DNA of 64,000 nt from Puia sp. (GTDB lineage: Bacteria > Bacteroidota > Bacteroidia > Chitinophagales > Chitinophagaceae): contig JARLGZ010000069.1 in assembly GCA_031292515.1 (NCBI GenBank), positions 1 through 64,000 of the forward strand, given 5' to 3'. Made by a program: the position numbers and the translations under genes. This document shows, piece after piece, positions 55,001-63,900 of this stretch (position 1 is its first letter; each line of letters begins with the position of its first letter). Below the pieces are notes generated by a model, which was not told the origin of the DNA, made no database searches, and was given only the letters and a program-made list of their open reading frames with translations.

Positions 55001-55233
55001 ACTCGCGGATCAGGCCTGTGATGATGACGGCGCTGATGGCCGCCATCGGTCTTTTCCCCGCCGCCGTTTCCCATGGAATCGGCTCGGAAAGCTCCCGTCC
55101 CCTGGCCCGGGTCGTGATCGGAGGGATCCTTTGCGCGATGATCTTCTCACTGCTGGTATTCCCCCTCATCTTTGCCTGGGCATACCGGAACGTGGATACC
55201 AAGCACATGGGAGCTATCGATGAGAAAATTTAG
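52036..55233 (+). CDS. Heavy-metal RND pump, CzcA type, copy 1
   Basis: 1065 aa, 12 membrane helices and two large periplasmic loops, driven by proton influx. In helix IV the motif is DFGIIIDGAVVMVEG, which corresponds to the HME divalent-cation (Co/Zn/Cd/Ni) class; the Cu/Ag CusA class has a different motif. A short insertion (DSTGKPAIDRAGHRTIVDQ) is absent from copy 2. It follows adaptor and TolC genes with a 78-bp gap. The end is followed by a hairpin. Confidence 0.94.
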   Translation: MNKFLKGIIAFSLKNRYFIFFCTGILLVYGIITFKNMPIEAFPDVTNTEISIITQWPGRSAEEIEKFVTIPVEIAMNPVQQKISLRSTSIFGLSYVKLIFEDGVVDKDARMQVNALLANVTLPENIQPQVQPPTGPTGEIYRYTLKSDIRDDRELKTMQDWVIDRQLRSVPGVADIVSFGGRVKTYEIKVDPGKLTNLGITPLDVYSAIQKSNINIGGDFIVKNNQAYVVRGIGLLNDINEIKNIIVTNNNDIPVLVKDVADVEVSNMPRLGRVGRADPVTDSTGKPAIDRAGHRTIVDQDDVVEAIVIMRKGENPSAVVQAVKKKIEKLNSVVLPQDTKIVPYYDREDLIHYATHTVLHNLVEGILLVTLLVSLFMFNWRTTLIVSIIIPLALLFSFICLHLMGMSANLLSLGAVDFGIIIDGAVVMVEGMFVILDHQARDLGMERFNKMAKMGLIRKNGAVLGKAIFFAKLIIITGLMPIFAFQKVEGKMFSPLAYTLGFALLGALITTLTLVPVLINLLLRKNVHEKHNPFTHFLTGMMVKGFMFHWKHKKTTIAVSFIIIGVGFYAFSLLGTEFLPELDEGAIWLRAQLPYSISLDKSVETARAVRKMMMEFPEVKVIASQTGRPDDGTDVTGFYNNEFDVLLYPQAEWKSGLTKEELIDTMNRKLSVLPGVDLNFSQPIMDNIEEAVSGVKGSICVKVFGDSLGYMEGKVTDIYDILKGVRGIEDLGVIKNIGQPELDIDLDQQKMALYGVATADANAVIEMAIGGKAASTLYEGIKLFDIRVRFPEQYRASVDDIGNLMVPTASGSKVPIKEIAKISSKTGPCLIFRDDNERYSALKFSVRGRDMGSTIAEAQEKVKKVISLKKGYSMVWQGDFENEQRATKRLEQVVPISLLLIFLLLFIMFGNFKDAGLVFLNVPFAIVGGVAALHLTGTNFSISAGIGFIALFGICIQDGVLLITVFKHNLESIRNQSHTLYTAIKLGVNSRIRPVMMTALMAAIGLFPAAVSHGIGSESSRPLARVVIGGILCAMIFSLLVFPLIFAWAYRNVDTKHMGAIDEKI

Positions 55234-55267
55234 ACGTCGATCAGTATAAATAGAATAGTACGGACGC

Positions 55268-55320
55268 AAAGGGACGCGAATCGTGAAGACTTGTCAGTGG
55301 CTTCAAATTCGTGTCCCTTT
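55268..55320. terminator. Long-loop hairpin after the first RND pump
   Basis: AAAGGGACGCGAAT (55268-55281) and ATTCGTGTCCCTTT (55307-55320) pair at 13 of 14 positions around a 25-nt loop. It is a possible terminator of the efflux operon, though the T-tract is only the stem's own TTT. Confidence 0.5.
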
Positions 55321-55441
55321 GTATTAATCTGCATGCATGCTCCCCTTTCCGACATTAAGTGTTCCCAATATGTTAAGGGAGCGTCTTCCCATTTTGATAA
55401 TCAGGTCGGAATAAAGTCGCTATATTTACTTTTATTTTCAC

Positions 55442-56407
55442 ATGAAATCCCGATCCGGCAATTATCTACCAACGGAAGGAACGAAACGGCCGAAAAAATG
55501 CAATCTGTCTTTAACGGTGTTTGCGTTGTGCCTGTTTTCCATGTCCCTGACGGCCCAGGATTTTTTTAAGCCCTCACCCACCTACAATCCCGGGCGGGTC
55601 AACGGAACCATTATCATAGAGTCGGCTCTCGGCACGGCCATCACGATCGGGTTGAATTATCTCTGGTATAAGAAATTTCCCCGCAGCCCCTTTCACTTCT
55701 TCAATGACAATAACGAGTGGCTCAATATGGATAAAATGGGCCACGCCACCACCGCTTATAACGTCTCGGCGATCCAAAGCGATCTATTGCGCTGGGGTGG
55801 GGTCAAGTCGGGAACCGCCGCCCTGATCGGGACCTTTACGGCGCTGGGGTTCATGACCATGATCGAGATCATGGACGGCCATTCGGTCAAATGGGGTTTC
55901 TCAAAAGGAGATATGCTTGCCAACCTCGCAGGATGCGCCTTATTTGAAGGGCAGCAGCTTTTATGGGGAGAGCAACGGATCAGCCTCAAATATTCTTACC
56001 ATGGCACCATCTTCCCTCAATACCATCCCGCTGAACTCGGCAGCAATCTGCCACAGCGGATGCTAAAGGACTATAACGGGCAAAGCTATTGGCTGTCCTT
56101 CAATATCGGGTCCTTTTTGCCCGCATCCGCGAACTTCCCCAAATGGCTCAACCTGTCGGCAGGCTATGGCGCCACGGGAATGATCGGCGGCGTCACCAAT
56201 CCCAAGGAGGTCAATGGAAAGGCCGTCCCGTCATTCAAAAGATATCGCAAATTTTATTTCTCTTTCGATACGGATCTCTACCGCACAGACGGGTTGTCTC
56301 CTTTGGCCACTACCCTGTTAAAAGTCAACCGAACCCTGAAAACGCCCTCTCCCACCCTGGAATGGAATGACGAACAGGGGCTCAAATGGCATTGGATCTA
56401 TTACTAA
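55442..56407 (+). CDS. DUF2279-family envelope protein
   Basis: 321 aa. Signal peptide SLTVFALCLFSMSLTAQ; the N-terminal ~18 residues before it are charged. The DUF2279 hallmark DKMGHATTAYNVSA is followed by GFSKGDMLANLAGCALFEGQQ. This family (related to the YfiM lipoproteins) has no established function. Its place between two paralogous RND pump genes may be accidental. Confidence 0.82.
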   Translation: MKSRSGNYLPTEGTKRPKKCNLSLTVFALCLFSMSLTAQDFFKPSPTYNPGRVNGTIIIESALGTAITIGLNYLWYKKFPRSPFHFFNDNNEWLNMDKMGHATTAYNVSAIQSDLLRWGGVKSGTAALIGTFTALGFMTMIEIMDGHSVKWGFSKGDMLANLAGCALFEGQQLLWGEQRISLKYSYHGTIFPQYHPAELGSNLPQRMLKDYNGQSYWLSFNIGSFLPASANFPKWLNLSAGYGATGMIGGVTNPKEVNGKAVPSFKRYRKFYFSFDTDLYRTDGLSPLATTLLKVNRTLKTPSPTLEWNDEQGLKWHWIYY

Positions 56408-56662
56408 ACTGAGGGGCCGTTTTTTTCGGAGAGCGAGCGTTCCCGTAAAGATCAAGCGCCCGTTGACGGCTGCCTGGCCACTTCGGACCTGATTCTTCAT
56501 ATAAACAATAAAACATATAATATTTTAGCCCTCAATATTTAGCAGATCATGGAACCATCCGGAGACAATCATATTCCTGCGGTTTTTGCGAAGGGAAACC
56601 CCTAAATTGCATTAACAGAATATTAACTGTCGGTTAACATAGCCGAAAACAATGGTTACCAT

Positions 56663-59600
56663 ATGAACAAATTATTGAAGGGGATCCTCGCATTTTCTCT
56701 CAAGAATAAATATTTCATCTTTTTTGCAACGGCTTTGCTGGCCACCTACGGTTTCTTCACCTTTAAAAAAATGCCCATCGAGGCGTTTCCGGATGTGACC
56801 AATACGGAAATCACGATTATCACACAATGGCCTGGCAGAAGCGCGGAAGAAGTGGAGAAATTCGTAACGATCCCCATTGAGATCACGCTCAACCCGGTCC
56901 AGAAAAAAACCAGTCTGCGGTCCACCAGCATTTTCGGGCTTTCCGTGGTCAAGCTGATCTTCGAAGACGATGTGGTCGACACGTATGCGCGTATGCAGGT
57001 CAATAATCTCCTTCCCAATGTGAGCTTGCCGGACAATATATCGCCGCAGGTGCAGCCGCCGACGGGGCCGACGGGAGAAGTGTTCCGCTATTCCATCGAA
57101 AGCACGTTCCGGGATCCCAGGGAACTGAAGACCCTCCAGGACTGGGTGGTCGACAGAGAGTTACGGTCCGTGCCCGGCGTTGCCGACGTCGTCAGCTTTG
57201 GGGGCATGGTCAAGACCTATGAGATCAGGGTCAATCCACAAAAGCTGGCGGGGCTAGGCATCACGCCGCTGGACGTATCCAATGCCGTCAGCAAAAGCAA
57301 TATCAATATCGGCGGGGATGTCATCAACAAGAGAAATGCGCAGGCCTACGTCGTGAGAGGAATTGGACTTCTTAACGATATCAACGAAATCAAAAATATC
57401 ATCGTAGAGAACAACAACGGAATCCCCCTCCTGGTCAAAGATATCGCGGATGTGGAGATATCCAATCTGCCGCGTCTCGGGGAAGTCGGAAGGATCGACG
57501 CCGTCGATAGCGCGGGACACCGGAGACTGATCAGCAACCCCGATGCCGTGGAAGGCATCGTATTGATGCGCAAGGGGGAGAACCCGGATAATGTGATCAA
57601 CGGGTTGAAACAGAAATTAAACAAGCTGAATGATCATGTATTGCCGCCGGATACGAAGATCGTTCCGTTCTATAACCGGGAAGACCTTATCAAATACGCA
57701 ACCCATACGGTCTTGCATAACCTGGTGGAAGGGATCCTCCTGGTAACCCTGATCGTATCTCTTTTTATGTTCAACTGGAGGACGACCCTGATCGTATCGA
57801 TTATCATCCCGCTGTCCCTGCTCTTCGCATTCATCTGTCTCAACCTAATGGGGATGTCAGCAAACCTTCTTTCCCTGGGTGCGATCGACTTCGGCATCAT
57901 CATCGACGGGGCCGTCGTCATGGTCGAAGGATTGTTCGTCCTGCTCGACCACAAGGCGAAGGAAATAGGCGTGGAGCGCTTCAACAGGCTTTCAAAGATG
58001 GGCATGATCCGGAAAAAGGGCGCGGAGTTGGGGAAAGCCATCTTCTTTACAAAACTGATCATCATCACGGCCCTGCTCCCGATCTTCTCCTTCCAGAAGG
58101 TCGAAGGCAAGATGTTCTCGCCGCTCGCTTATACCCTGGGCTTCGCCCTGCTCGGCGCATTGATCTTCACGCTCACACTAGTCCCCGTCCTGGTAAACGT
58201 GTTGCTGAGAAAGAACGTAAGAGAAAAGCACAACCCTTTTACTCATTTCTTAACGGCCAGGGTCATGGGCGGCTTCCGTTTCGTATTCCATCACAAAAGG
58301 TCTTCCCTCCTTGTCGCCTGCGTGGTTGTGGTGGCAGGCCTGTATGCCTTCCGGTTCCTGGGATCGGAGTTCCTGCCGGAGTTGAATGAAGGCTCTATCT
58401 GGGTACGCGCGACGATGCCCTATAGCATATCCCTGGACACCTCGGTGGCCAAGGCCGCTGATATGAGAAAGATCATGCTGGAATTCCCCCAGGTCAAAAG
58501 GGTCATGTCGCAGACAGGCCGGCCGGATGACGGCACCGATGTGGCAGGTTTTTACAATAACGAATTTGGCGTATCCCTGTACCCCCAGGAGGAATGGAAC
58601 CCGAAAATCTCAAAGGAAGAACTCATAGAGCAGATGAGACAGAAGCTATCCATCATTCCGGGAGCCGACCTGAACTTCTCCCAGCCGATCATGGACAATG
58701 TCGAAGAAGCCGTATCCGGGGTCAAGGGTTCTATCTGCGTCAAGATATACGGAGACTCCCTGAACTACATGGAAGATCGGTCAAAACAGGTAAACGATAT
58801 CCTAAAAACGGTAAACGGGATCGAAGACCTCGGTGTAATCAAGAATATCGGCCAGCCTGAACTGGATATCGACCTTGACCAAACGAAAATGGGTCTTTAC
58901 GGAGTATCGGCCGGCGATGCCAACGCGGTGATAGAGATGGCTATCGGTGGCAAAGCCGTCAGTCAGCTATACGAAAATATCCGTAAATTCGACATCCGCA
59001 TCCGCTTCCCGGAAAACTTCAGGGAGTCGGAGACGGATATTGGTAACCTGCTGGTTCCCACCCTGAGCGGATCCAAGGTGCCCGTGCGGGAAATAGCCAA
59101 TATTACCATGAAGACAGGCCCCTGCCTGATCTTCAGGGATGATAATCAGCGTTATTCGGCCGTCAAGTTCTCTGTCCGCGGCCGCGACATGGGAAGCACG
59201 ATTGCGGAAGCTCAGCAAAAAGTGGAGGAAAAAGTCCATCTCAAAAGAGGATACTCCATGGTCTGGCAGGGGGACTTCGAGAATCAACAAAGAGCTTCCA
59301 AGAGACTGACCCAGGTGGTCCCCATCAGCCTGCTGCTGATCTTCCTGCTCCTGTTCACGATGTTCGGCAATCTCAAGGATGCGGGGCTGGTATTCCTGAA
59401 CGTACCCTTCGCCGTGGTCGGAGGAGTTTTAGCGCTGCTCGTGACCGGAACCAATTTCAGTATTTCCGCGGGCATCGGGTTTATCGCGCTATTCGGTATC
59501 TGTATCCTGGAAGGCGTATTACTGATCTCGGCCTTTAAACACAATCTCGAACGCATCCGGGGCGTGGAGAGCCCGCTTTATACGTCTATCAAGATCGGCG

Positions 59601-59842
59601 TCAACGACCTGATCCGTCCAGTATTGATGACGGCCCTGATGGCGACGATCGGGTTGCTCCCGGCGGCTATTTCCAGCGGCATCGGATCGGAAAGTTCCCG
59701 TCCCCTGGCAAGGGTAGTGATCGGGGGACTGATCTGCGCAACCATTTTTTCGCTGCTGATCTTCCCGCTCGTCTTCTTCCTGGCTTACCGAAAGGTCGAC
59801 ACGAGACACCAGGGAGAAAACGAAGAAACGATTAAGGCCTGA
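56663..59842 (+). CDS. Heavy-metal RND pump, CzcA type, copy 2
   Basis: 1059 aa; same architecture and the same motif DFGIIIDGAVVMVEG as copy 1. In the first 60 residues 48 are identical to copy 1, so the two are tandem duplicates. It has no adaptor or TolC gene of its own in the window; its 255-bp upstream gap holds no other gene. It probably shares partners with copy 1, perhaps with a different metal or regulation. Confidence 0.94.
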   Translation: MNKLLKGILAFSLKNKYFIFFATALLATYGFFTFKKMPIEAFPDVTNTEITIITQWPGRSAEEVEKFVTIPIEITLNPVQKKTSLRSTSIFGLSVVKLIFEDDVVDTYARMQVNNLLPNVSLPDNISPQVQPPTGPTGEVFRYSIESTFRDPRELKTLQDWVVDRELRSVPGVADVVSFGGMVKTYEIRVNPQKLAGLGITPLDVSNAVSKSNINIGGDVINKRNAQAYVVRGIGLLNDINEIKNIIVENNNGIPLLVKDIADVEISNLPRLGEVGRIDAVDSAGHRRLISNPDAVEGIVLMRKGENPDNVINGLKQKLNKLNDHVLPPDTKIVPFYNREDLIKYATHTVLHNLVEGILLVTLIVSLFMFNWRTTLIVSIIIPLSLLFAFICLNLMGMSANLLSLGAIDFGIIIDGAVVMVEGLFVLLDHKAKEIGVERFNRLSKMGMIRKKGAELGKAIFFTKLIIITALLPIFSFQKVEGKMFSPLAYTLGFALLGALIFTLTLVPVLVNVLLRKNVREKHNPFTHFLTARVMGGFRFVFHHKRSSLLVACVVVVAGLYAFRFLGSEFLPELNEGSIWVRATMPYSISLDTSVAKAADMRKIMLEFPQVKRVMSQTGRPDDGTDVAGFYNNEFGVSLYPQEEWNPKISKEELIEQMRQKLSIIPGADLNFSQPIMDNVEEAVSGVKGSICVKIYGDSLNYMEDRSKQVNDILKTVNGIEDLGVIKNIGQPELDIDLDQTKMGLYGVSAGDANAVIEMAIGGKAVSQLYENIRKFDIRIRFPENFRESETDIGNLLVPTLSGSKVPVREIANITMKTGPCLIFRDDNQRYSAVKFSVRGRDMGSTIAEAQQKVEEKVHLKRGYSMVWQGDFENQQRASKRLTQVVPISLLLIFLLLFTMFGNLKDAGLVFLNVPFAVVGGVLALLVTGTNFSISAGIGFIALFGICILEGVLLISAFKHNLERIRGVESPLYTSIKIGVNDLIRPVLMTALMATIGLLPAAISSGIGSESSRPLARVVIGGLICATIFSLLIFPLVFFLAYRKVDTRHQGENEETIKA

Positions 59843-59915
59843 TATTCCGTGGGAAAGGGTCGTGAGATGGAGGGCCACGACAATCGGGATGATCGGTTAA
59901 GAATCTTTTATTCCG

Positions 59916-59923
59916 TATTTTTG
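59916..59923 (+). promoter_or_regulatory. -7 box upstream of the 59952 gene
   Basis: TATTTTTG, a perfect TAnnTTTG, ends 28 bp before the start codon of the small membrane protein that precedes methylmalonyl-CoA mutase. Confidence 0.6.
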
Positions 59924-59951
59924 TCCCTAACAAAAACCCCACCGTCTCATT

Positions 59952-60488
59952 ATGTCCAACATTGAACTGATCCTGGCAATTTTTTTGGGCCTGCTCCTGC
60001 TGATCATCGTGGTATACCTGGTTTGGAAGCAGAAGCCGCAGCAGAATAGTAAATTGCCGGAAAAAGAAGACAGCGCCGGCGCCGCGGCCCTTGCTGCTTC
60101 CTCCCGGTCTCTTCAGTTACAGGCCTATGAACGCCTGATCCTGCTTACCAACCGGATCGCCTTGCCCAACCTGATCAACCGGGTCAACCAGCCGGGTTTG
60201 AACGCTAAGGAGATGCAGACCCTTCTTACGCAGCATATCCGCCAGGAATTCGAATACAATACCACCCAGCAGATTTATGTATCCGCCGAGGCTTGGGAAG
60301 CCGTCCGTAACCTGAAGGAACAAAACCTGCTTATCATCAACCAGATTGCTTCTTTCCTACCAGCCGATGCAACCGGAATGGATCTGAACAAAGGCCTCCT
60401 GGAACTCGTCGCCCAGAACCCAAAAGCTTCCCTGCAGCTGATCGTGGCCGAGGCATTGAGCTTCGAGGCAAAAAAGCTGATGCAATAA
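59952..60488 (+). CDS. Single-helix membrane protein upstream of the mutase
   Basis: 178 aa. An N-terminal membrane helix ([19 protein letters not shown]) is followed by a Lys/Gln-rich linker and a conserved soluble helical domain ([63 protein letters not shown]). In Bacteroidota such proteins are frequently found just before methylmalonyl-CoA mutase, as here (80-bp gap). Function unknown. Confidence 0.8.
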   Translation: MSNIELILAIFLGLLLLIIVVYLVWKQKPQQNSKLPEKEDSAGAAALAASSRSLQLQAYERLILLTNRIALPNLINRVNQPGLNAKEMQTLLTQHIRQEFEYNTTQQIYVSAEAWEAVRNLKEQNLLIINQIASFLPADATGMDLNKGLLELVAQNPKASLQLIVAEALSFEAKKLMQ

Positions 60489-60568
60489 CGGAGTGGAGAA
60501 AAGTCGATGCAATAGTAGAGCGGGGTCGATATAACAGCGGAACGAAGCGCCCGGGGCCAAAAACGATT

Positions 60569-62131
60569 ATGCCTGAAAAAAAAATATACACGGACAGCGG
60601 GATCGAAATCAAGGAACTTTATACCGCTGCGACAGCCGGCCCGCAGATGCCTGCGGAAATGCCGGGAGAATATCCTTTCACCAGGGGTGTGCAGCCGGAC
60701 ATGTACCGGGGCAAGTTGTGGACCATGCGGCAATATGCGGGTTTTAGCACAGCCGAGGAAAGCAATAAACGTTATCACTACCTGCTCAAACAAGGCGTAA
60801 TGGGCCTTAGCGTGGCCTTCGACCTCCCGACCCAGATCGGTTACGACAGCGACCATCCGTTGTCCGAGGGAGAGGTTGGGAAAGTGGGAGTAGCCATCGA
60901 TTCCCTGGATGATATGCAAACCTTATTCAAAGGAATCAACCTGCAGGATGTATCCACTTCCATGACCATCAATGCGACCGGGTTCATCCTGCTCGCTCTC
61001 TATGTCGCGGTAGCCAGGCAACAGAACGCAGACCTGGGAAAAATAACCGGAACGATCCAGAACGACATCCTGAAAGAATATGCGGCGAGAGGCACTTATA
61101 TCTATCCGCCAAAGCCTTCCATGCGCATCATCACGGATATCTTCCAATGGTGCAGTCACGAGCTGCCGAAATGGAATACCATTTCCATCTCCGGGTACCA
61201 TATTCGGGAGGCAGGCAGCACGGCAGTTCAGGAGATCGCGTTTACGCTTAGCAACGGGAAGGCCTATGTGATGGCCGCCCTCGCCAAAGGGCTCGATATA
61301 GACGTCTTCGGCAGACGCCTGTCTTTTTTCTTCAACGCGCACAACAACCTGTTCGAAGAAGTGGCTAAATTCAGGGCCGCGCGCAGGATGTGGGCAAAAA
61401 TAATGAAAGACCTTGGCGCAAAAGACCCGAAAGCAATGGCGCTACGCTTCCACACGCAGACAGGAGGCAGCACCCTGACCGCACAGCAGCCATTGAACAA
61501 TATCGGCCGCGTCACTGTCCAGACGCTGGCGGCGGTCCTTGGAGGCACTCAATCTCTACATACCAATGGCTATGATGAAGCCCTGAGCCTTCCGACGGAA
61601 GAAGCCGCCGGCATTGCCCTGCGCACGCAACAGATCGTCGCTTTTGAGAGCGGCGTGGCCGATACGGTGGACCCGTTGGCAGGGAGCTATTTTGTCGAAT
61701 CCCTGACCCACGAAGTGGAACTGGCCGCCTGGCAGCTTATTGAAAAGATCGAAGCGATGGGAGGCAGCGTGAGCGCCATCGAACAGGGCTTTATCCAGGA
61801 AGAAATTGCCCGCAGTGCCTATGCCTACCAGCAACAGGTGGAAAGAGGCGAAAAAATCATCGTAGGGGTCAACCGGTTTCAAGCCGGGGAACAGGGTTCC
61901 ATTCCCGTATTCCGCGTCGATGATTCCATAAGACAGGTCCAGACCGAGAAACTGGCGGCCCTGCGCAAAAAAAGAAACCCTGCAAAATGCGACAGCATCC
62001 TGCAGGATCTGAACGACAAGGCAAGTGGCGATGAGAATATTATGCCGGTGGTCATCGAGGCGGTGGAGAATTACTGCACCCTCGGCGAAATCGCGGACAC
62101 CCTCAGGGAAGTCTTTGGGGAGTACAAATAA
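60569..62131 (+). CDS. Methylmalonyl-CoA mutase, catalytic domain only
   Basis: 520 aa. TIM-barrel domain of the adenosylcobalamin-dependent acyl-CoA mutases, interconverting succinyl-CoA and methylmalonyl-CoA. The two residues that set substrate choice are those of a true methylmalonyl-CoA mutase: Y56 ([13 protein letters not shown]) and R174 ([13 protein letters not shown]); isobutyryl-CoA mutase has Phe and Gln there. The C-terminal B12-binding domain (with D-x-H-x-x-G) is missing, so another gene must supply it. Ends LREVFGEYK. Confidence 0.93.
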   Translation: MPEKKIYTDSGIEIKELYTAATAGPQMPAEMPGEYPFTRGVQPDMYRGKLWTMRQYAGFSTAEESNKRYHYLLKQGVMGLSVAFDLPTQIGYDSDHPLSEGEVGKVGVAIDSLDDMQTLFKGINLQDVSTSMTINATGFILLALYVAVARQQNADLGKITGTIQNDILKEYAARGTYIYPPKPSMRIITDIFQWCSHELPKWNTISISGYHIREAGSTAVQEIAFTLSNGKAYVMAALAKGLDIDVFGRRLSFFFNAHNNLFEEVAKFRAARRMWAKIMKDLGAKDPKAMALRFHTQTGGSTLTAQQPLNNIGRVTVQTLAAVLGGTQSLHTNGYDEALSLPTEEAAGIALRTQQIVAFESGVADTVDPLAGSYFVESLTHEVELAAWQLIEKIEAMGGSVSAIEQGFIQEEIARSAYAYQQQVERGEKIIVGVNRFQAGEQGSIPVFRVDDSIRQVQTEKLAALRKKRNPAKCDSILQDLNDKASGDENIMPVVIEAVENYCTLGEIADTLREVFGEYK

Positions 62132-62163
62132 TCATTTGGTGGAGTGCAAATAATCAAATGATA

Positions 62164-62364
62164 TCAGAGGCCGAAACGGGCATGCGCTCCTGGCAGATCA
62201 TCCTTTTCCCTCCTGAAGGAATTGATCTTTTCGAGTAATACAATGCTTTTTAGCGTGGGGTTCCTCCGCGGCTTGAACTTTACGGGAAGGGCCGATTTAA
62301 AGGAAGTTTCCAGTTTGACGGCAAAAAGAGGTTTTGTCTGGCGGATACTGTTGGACGCGTTCAT
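62164..62364 (-). CDS. Small basic protein, hypothetical
   Basis: 66 aa from ATG 62364, rich in Lys and Arg (KFKPRRNPTLKSIVLLEKINSFRREK). No signal peptide, no recognised domain. It is convergent with the mutase gene, 32 bp away. It could be a chance reading frame; no clear promoter box is seen. Confidence 0.35.
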   Translation of the reverse strand: MNASNSIRQTKPLFAVKLETSFKSALPVKFKPRRNPTLKSIVLLEKINSFRREKDDLPGAHARFGL

Positions 62365-62499
62365 AAGATATTTTTATCGGGTATCGTACTTATAACGCTT
62401 TTCTATCCAATTGTATTGCCAAGCACTAAACAAATGAAAATGAGATACTTAAATAAATATATATCCGCTATACTTCCCATATCGGGACAAAAATTCCAA

Positions 62500-63468
62500 C
62501 TATTGGAGCGGTTCGAACTGCCCGTCTTCGTCTACTGCCGGGGATTCCACCCAGGAGCTGATCTTACGCTCTTCTGTCCCTGACGCGGCGGCGACTGCAT
62601 CGAATTCTTTTACCAGCCCTTTTACACGGTTCTCATGGGCTTTATTTTTATAGAGCGTATTACTGGCCTGCAGGGAACTGGCCAACTCTTTGTACATTTT
62701 CATAAGCAACTGGCTGCTCGAAGCGAGACGGCTCTCCAGGTCTTTTACTTTCAGTGTCTCGGCAACGAGCTTGTCGTTCAGGTTCTCCCACTCGGCCTTC
62801 CTCACGGATAACAGTTCCGCTGCTGCAAAATCACTATCCGCTGCCGTTAGCTCATGGCTTTCTGATGGTTGGTCCTGCCCTATAAGGGGGGGGCCGGTCA
62901 GGTGATCGCCCTGTCCGTGATTATCCTGTTCATGACTATCCTGCTTGTGATTCCCCTGTTCATGATTATCCTGTTCATGATTGGCCCGTGCGTGATTGCT
63001 TCCCTGCAGGTACCCATTCACCTCCGACGGCTCCTTGCTTGTTTGCAGTTCCTTCCCGGATTTCCCCGCGGACGCTCCCTCCCGGAGAACTTGCAGTTGT
63101 TGTTCCTGGTTGATCGAATGAACACGAAGGTCGATATATCTTTTCTCCAATTTTTTGAATTCCTCCCTTAGCTCGAAGTATTTCGTATCGGCCTGCTGGA
63201 TGTCCTCCTCATATTTTCCCTTTAGCCAGAGCAAGCCCTGATAAGCCCTCTCGCCGGGAATAGAGGAACCACCATCCTGTTCCGAACCCGGGTCCGTAGC
63301 TGTCTCTCCACCCGCGGCGACGATCTCCTCCCCCTCTGCCGTTTTTTTGTTCTGGTAATACAGGTAGCCGCCGGCCAGGACAGAAAGAACGACCAGAGAG
63401 ATGCCAACCCATAGCAGGATCCACAGGAATTGCACGAAAGTCAATAGCGTGAAGGATAAGAAAACCAT
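62500..63468 (-). CDS. Membrane-anchored coiled-coil protein with pentapeptide repeats
   Basis: 322 aa. One N-terminal helix (FLWILLWVGISLVVLSVLAGGYLYY), then coiled coils at about 85-125 (KYEEDIQQADTKYFELREEF) and 215-275 (ENLNDKLVAETLKVKDLESR). Between them stand tandem pentapeptides, NHEQD NHEQG NHKQD SHEQD NHGQG, encoded by a 15-bp minisatellite. No known domain. A perfect palindrome ATATCAATTTGATAT lies 24 bp upstream of the start. Confidence 0.72.
   Translation of the reverse strand: MVFLSFTLLTFVQFLWILLWVGISLVVLSVLAGGYLYYQNKKTAEGEEIVAAGGETATDPGSEQDGGSSIPGERAYQGLLWLKGKYEEDIQQADTKYFELREEFKKLEKRYIDLRVHSINQEQQLQVLREGASAGKSGKELQTSKEPSEVNGYLQGSNHARANHEQDNHEQGNHKQDSHEQDNHGQGDHLTGPPLIGQDQPSESHELTAADSDFAAAELLSVRKAEWENLNDKLVAETLKVKDLESRLASSSQLLMKMYKELASSLQASNTLYKNKAHENRVKGLVKEFDAVAAASGTEERKISSWVESPAVDEDGQFEPLQ
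62903..62992. repeat. 15-bp minisatellite inside the coiled-coil gene
   Basis: Six units such as TGATTATCCTGTTCA in tandem, each encoding a pentapeptide of the N/S-H-x-Q-D/G type on the minus strand. Two units are identical, so recent slippage is likely and copy number may vary among strains. Confidence 0.9.
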
Positions 63469-63491
63469 GTTTCAAAATTTAGAGTAAAATT

Positions 63492-63506
63492 ATATCAATT
63501 TGATAT
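63492..63506. promoter_or_regulatory. Palindrome upstream of the coiled-coil gene
   Basis: ATATCAA-T-TTGATAT is a perfect 7-1-7 palindrome. It is the same half-site as the pair before narK. Its place, 24 bp before an ATG, suits an operator. The remaining bases 63507-63900 show no credible gene; a 70-residue frame at 63490-63702 is not convincing. Confidence 0.4.
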
Positions 63507-63900
63507 CCAGACTTTTATGCAAAAGGATGTTTTGGATCAGCCTGATCATGGGAATGGATAACATCGGTCGAAGGCCTGGCGAAAAAACGCTGTTGACAAA
63601 ATAGATGTCGACAAATCGGGGTTCTGTCAAACGAATATCAGAAGTACTTGTAAAAGTAACAAATTTGTGCAATAATAATACCAAATAGCATTCGGGTCCC
63701 AAAATCGACGATTGACCGACCGGACCGCCGGGCGGCCTTCTACATAAAAGTCAATTTTCAGAGCCTGCTTTGGCATCAATTTAGCCCTTATAATGCAGGC
63801 TCTCTTCGAAGATTTGCGGACGCCATCGGATTGATATCAACCTTTCGATTTCCCCTTGTCGGAGAAGATGTCTGTCAATCAATCATCAAAAACAAAAAAA

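Noticed and set aside
63490-63702. 70-residue minus-strand frame before the last gene
   Set aside because: Hydrophobic but without signal-peptide order, domain or promoter; it overlaps the candidate palindromic operator.
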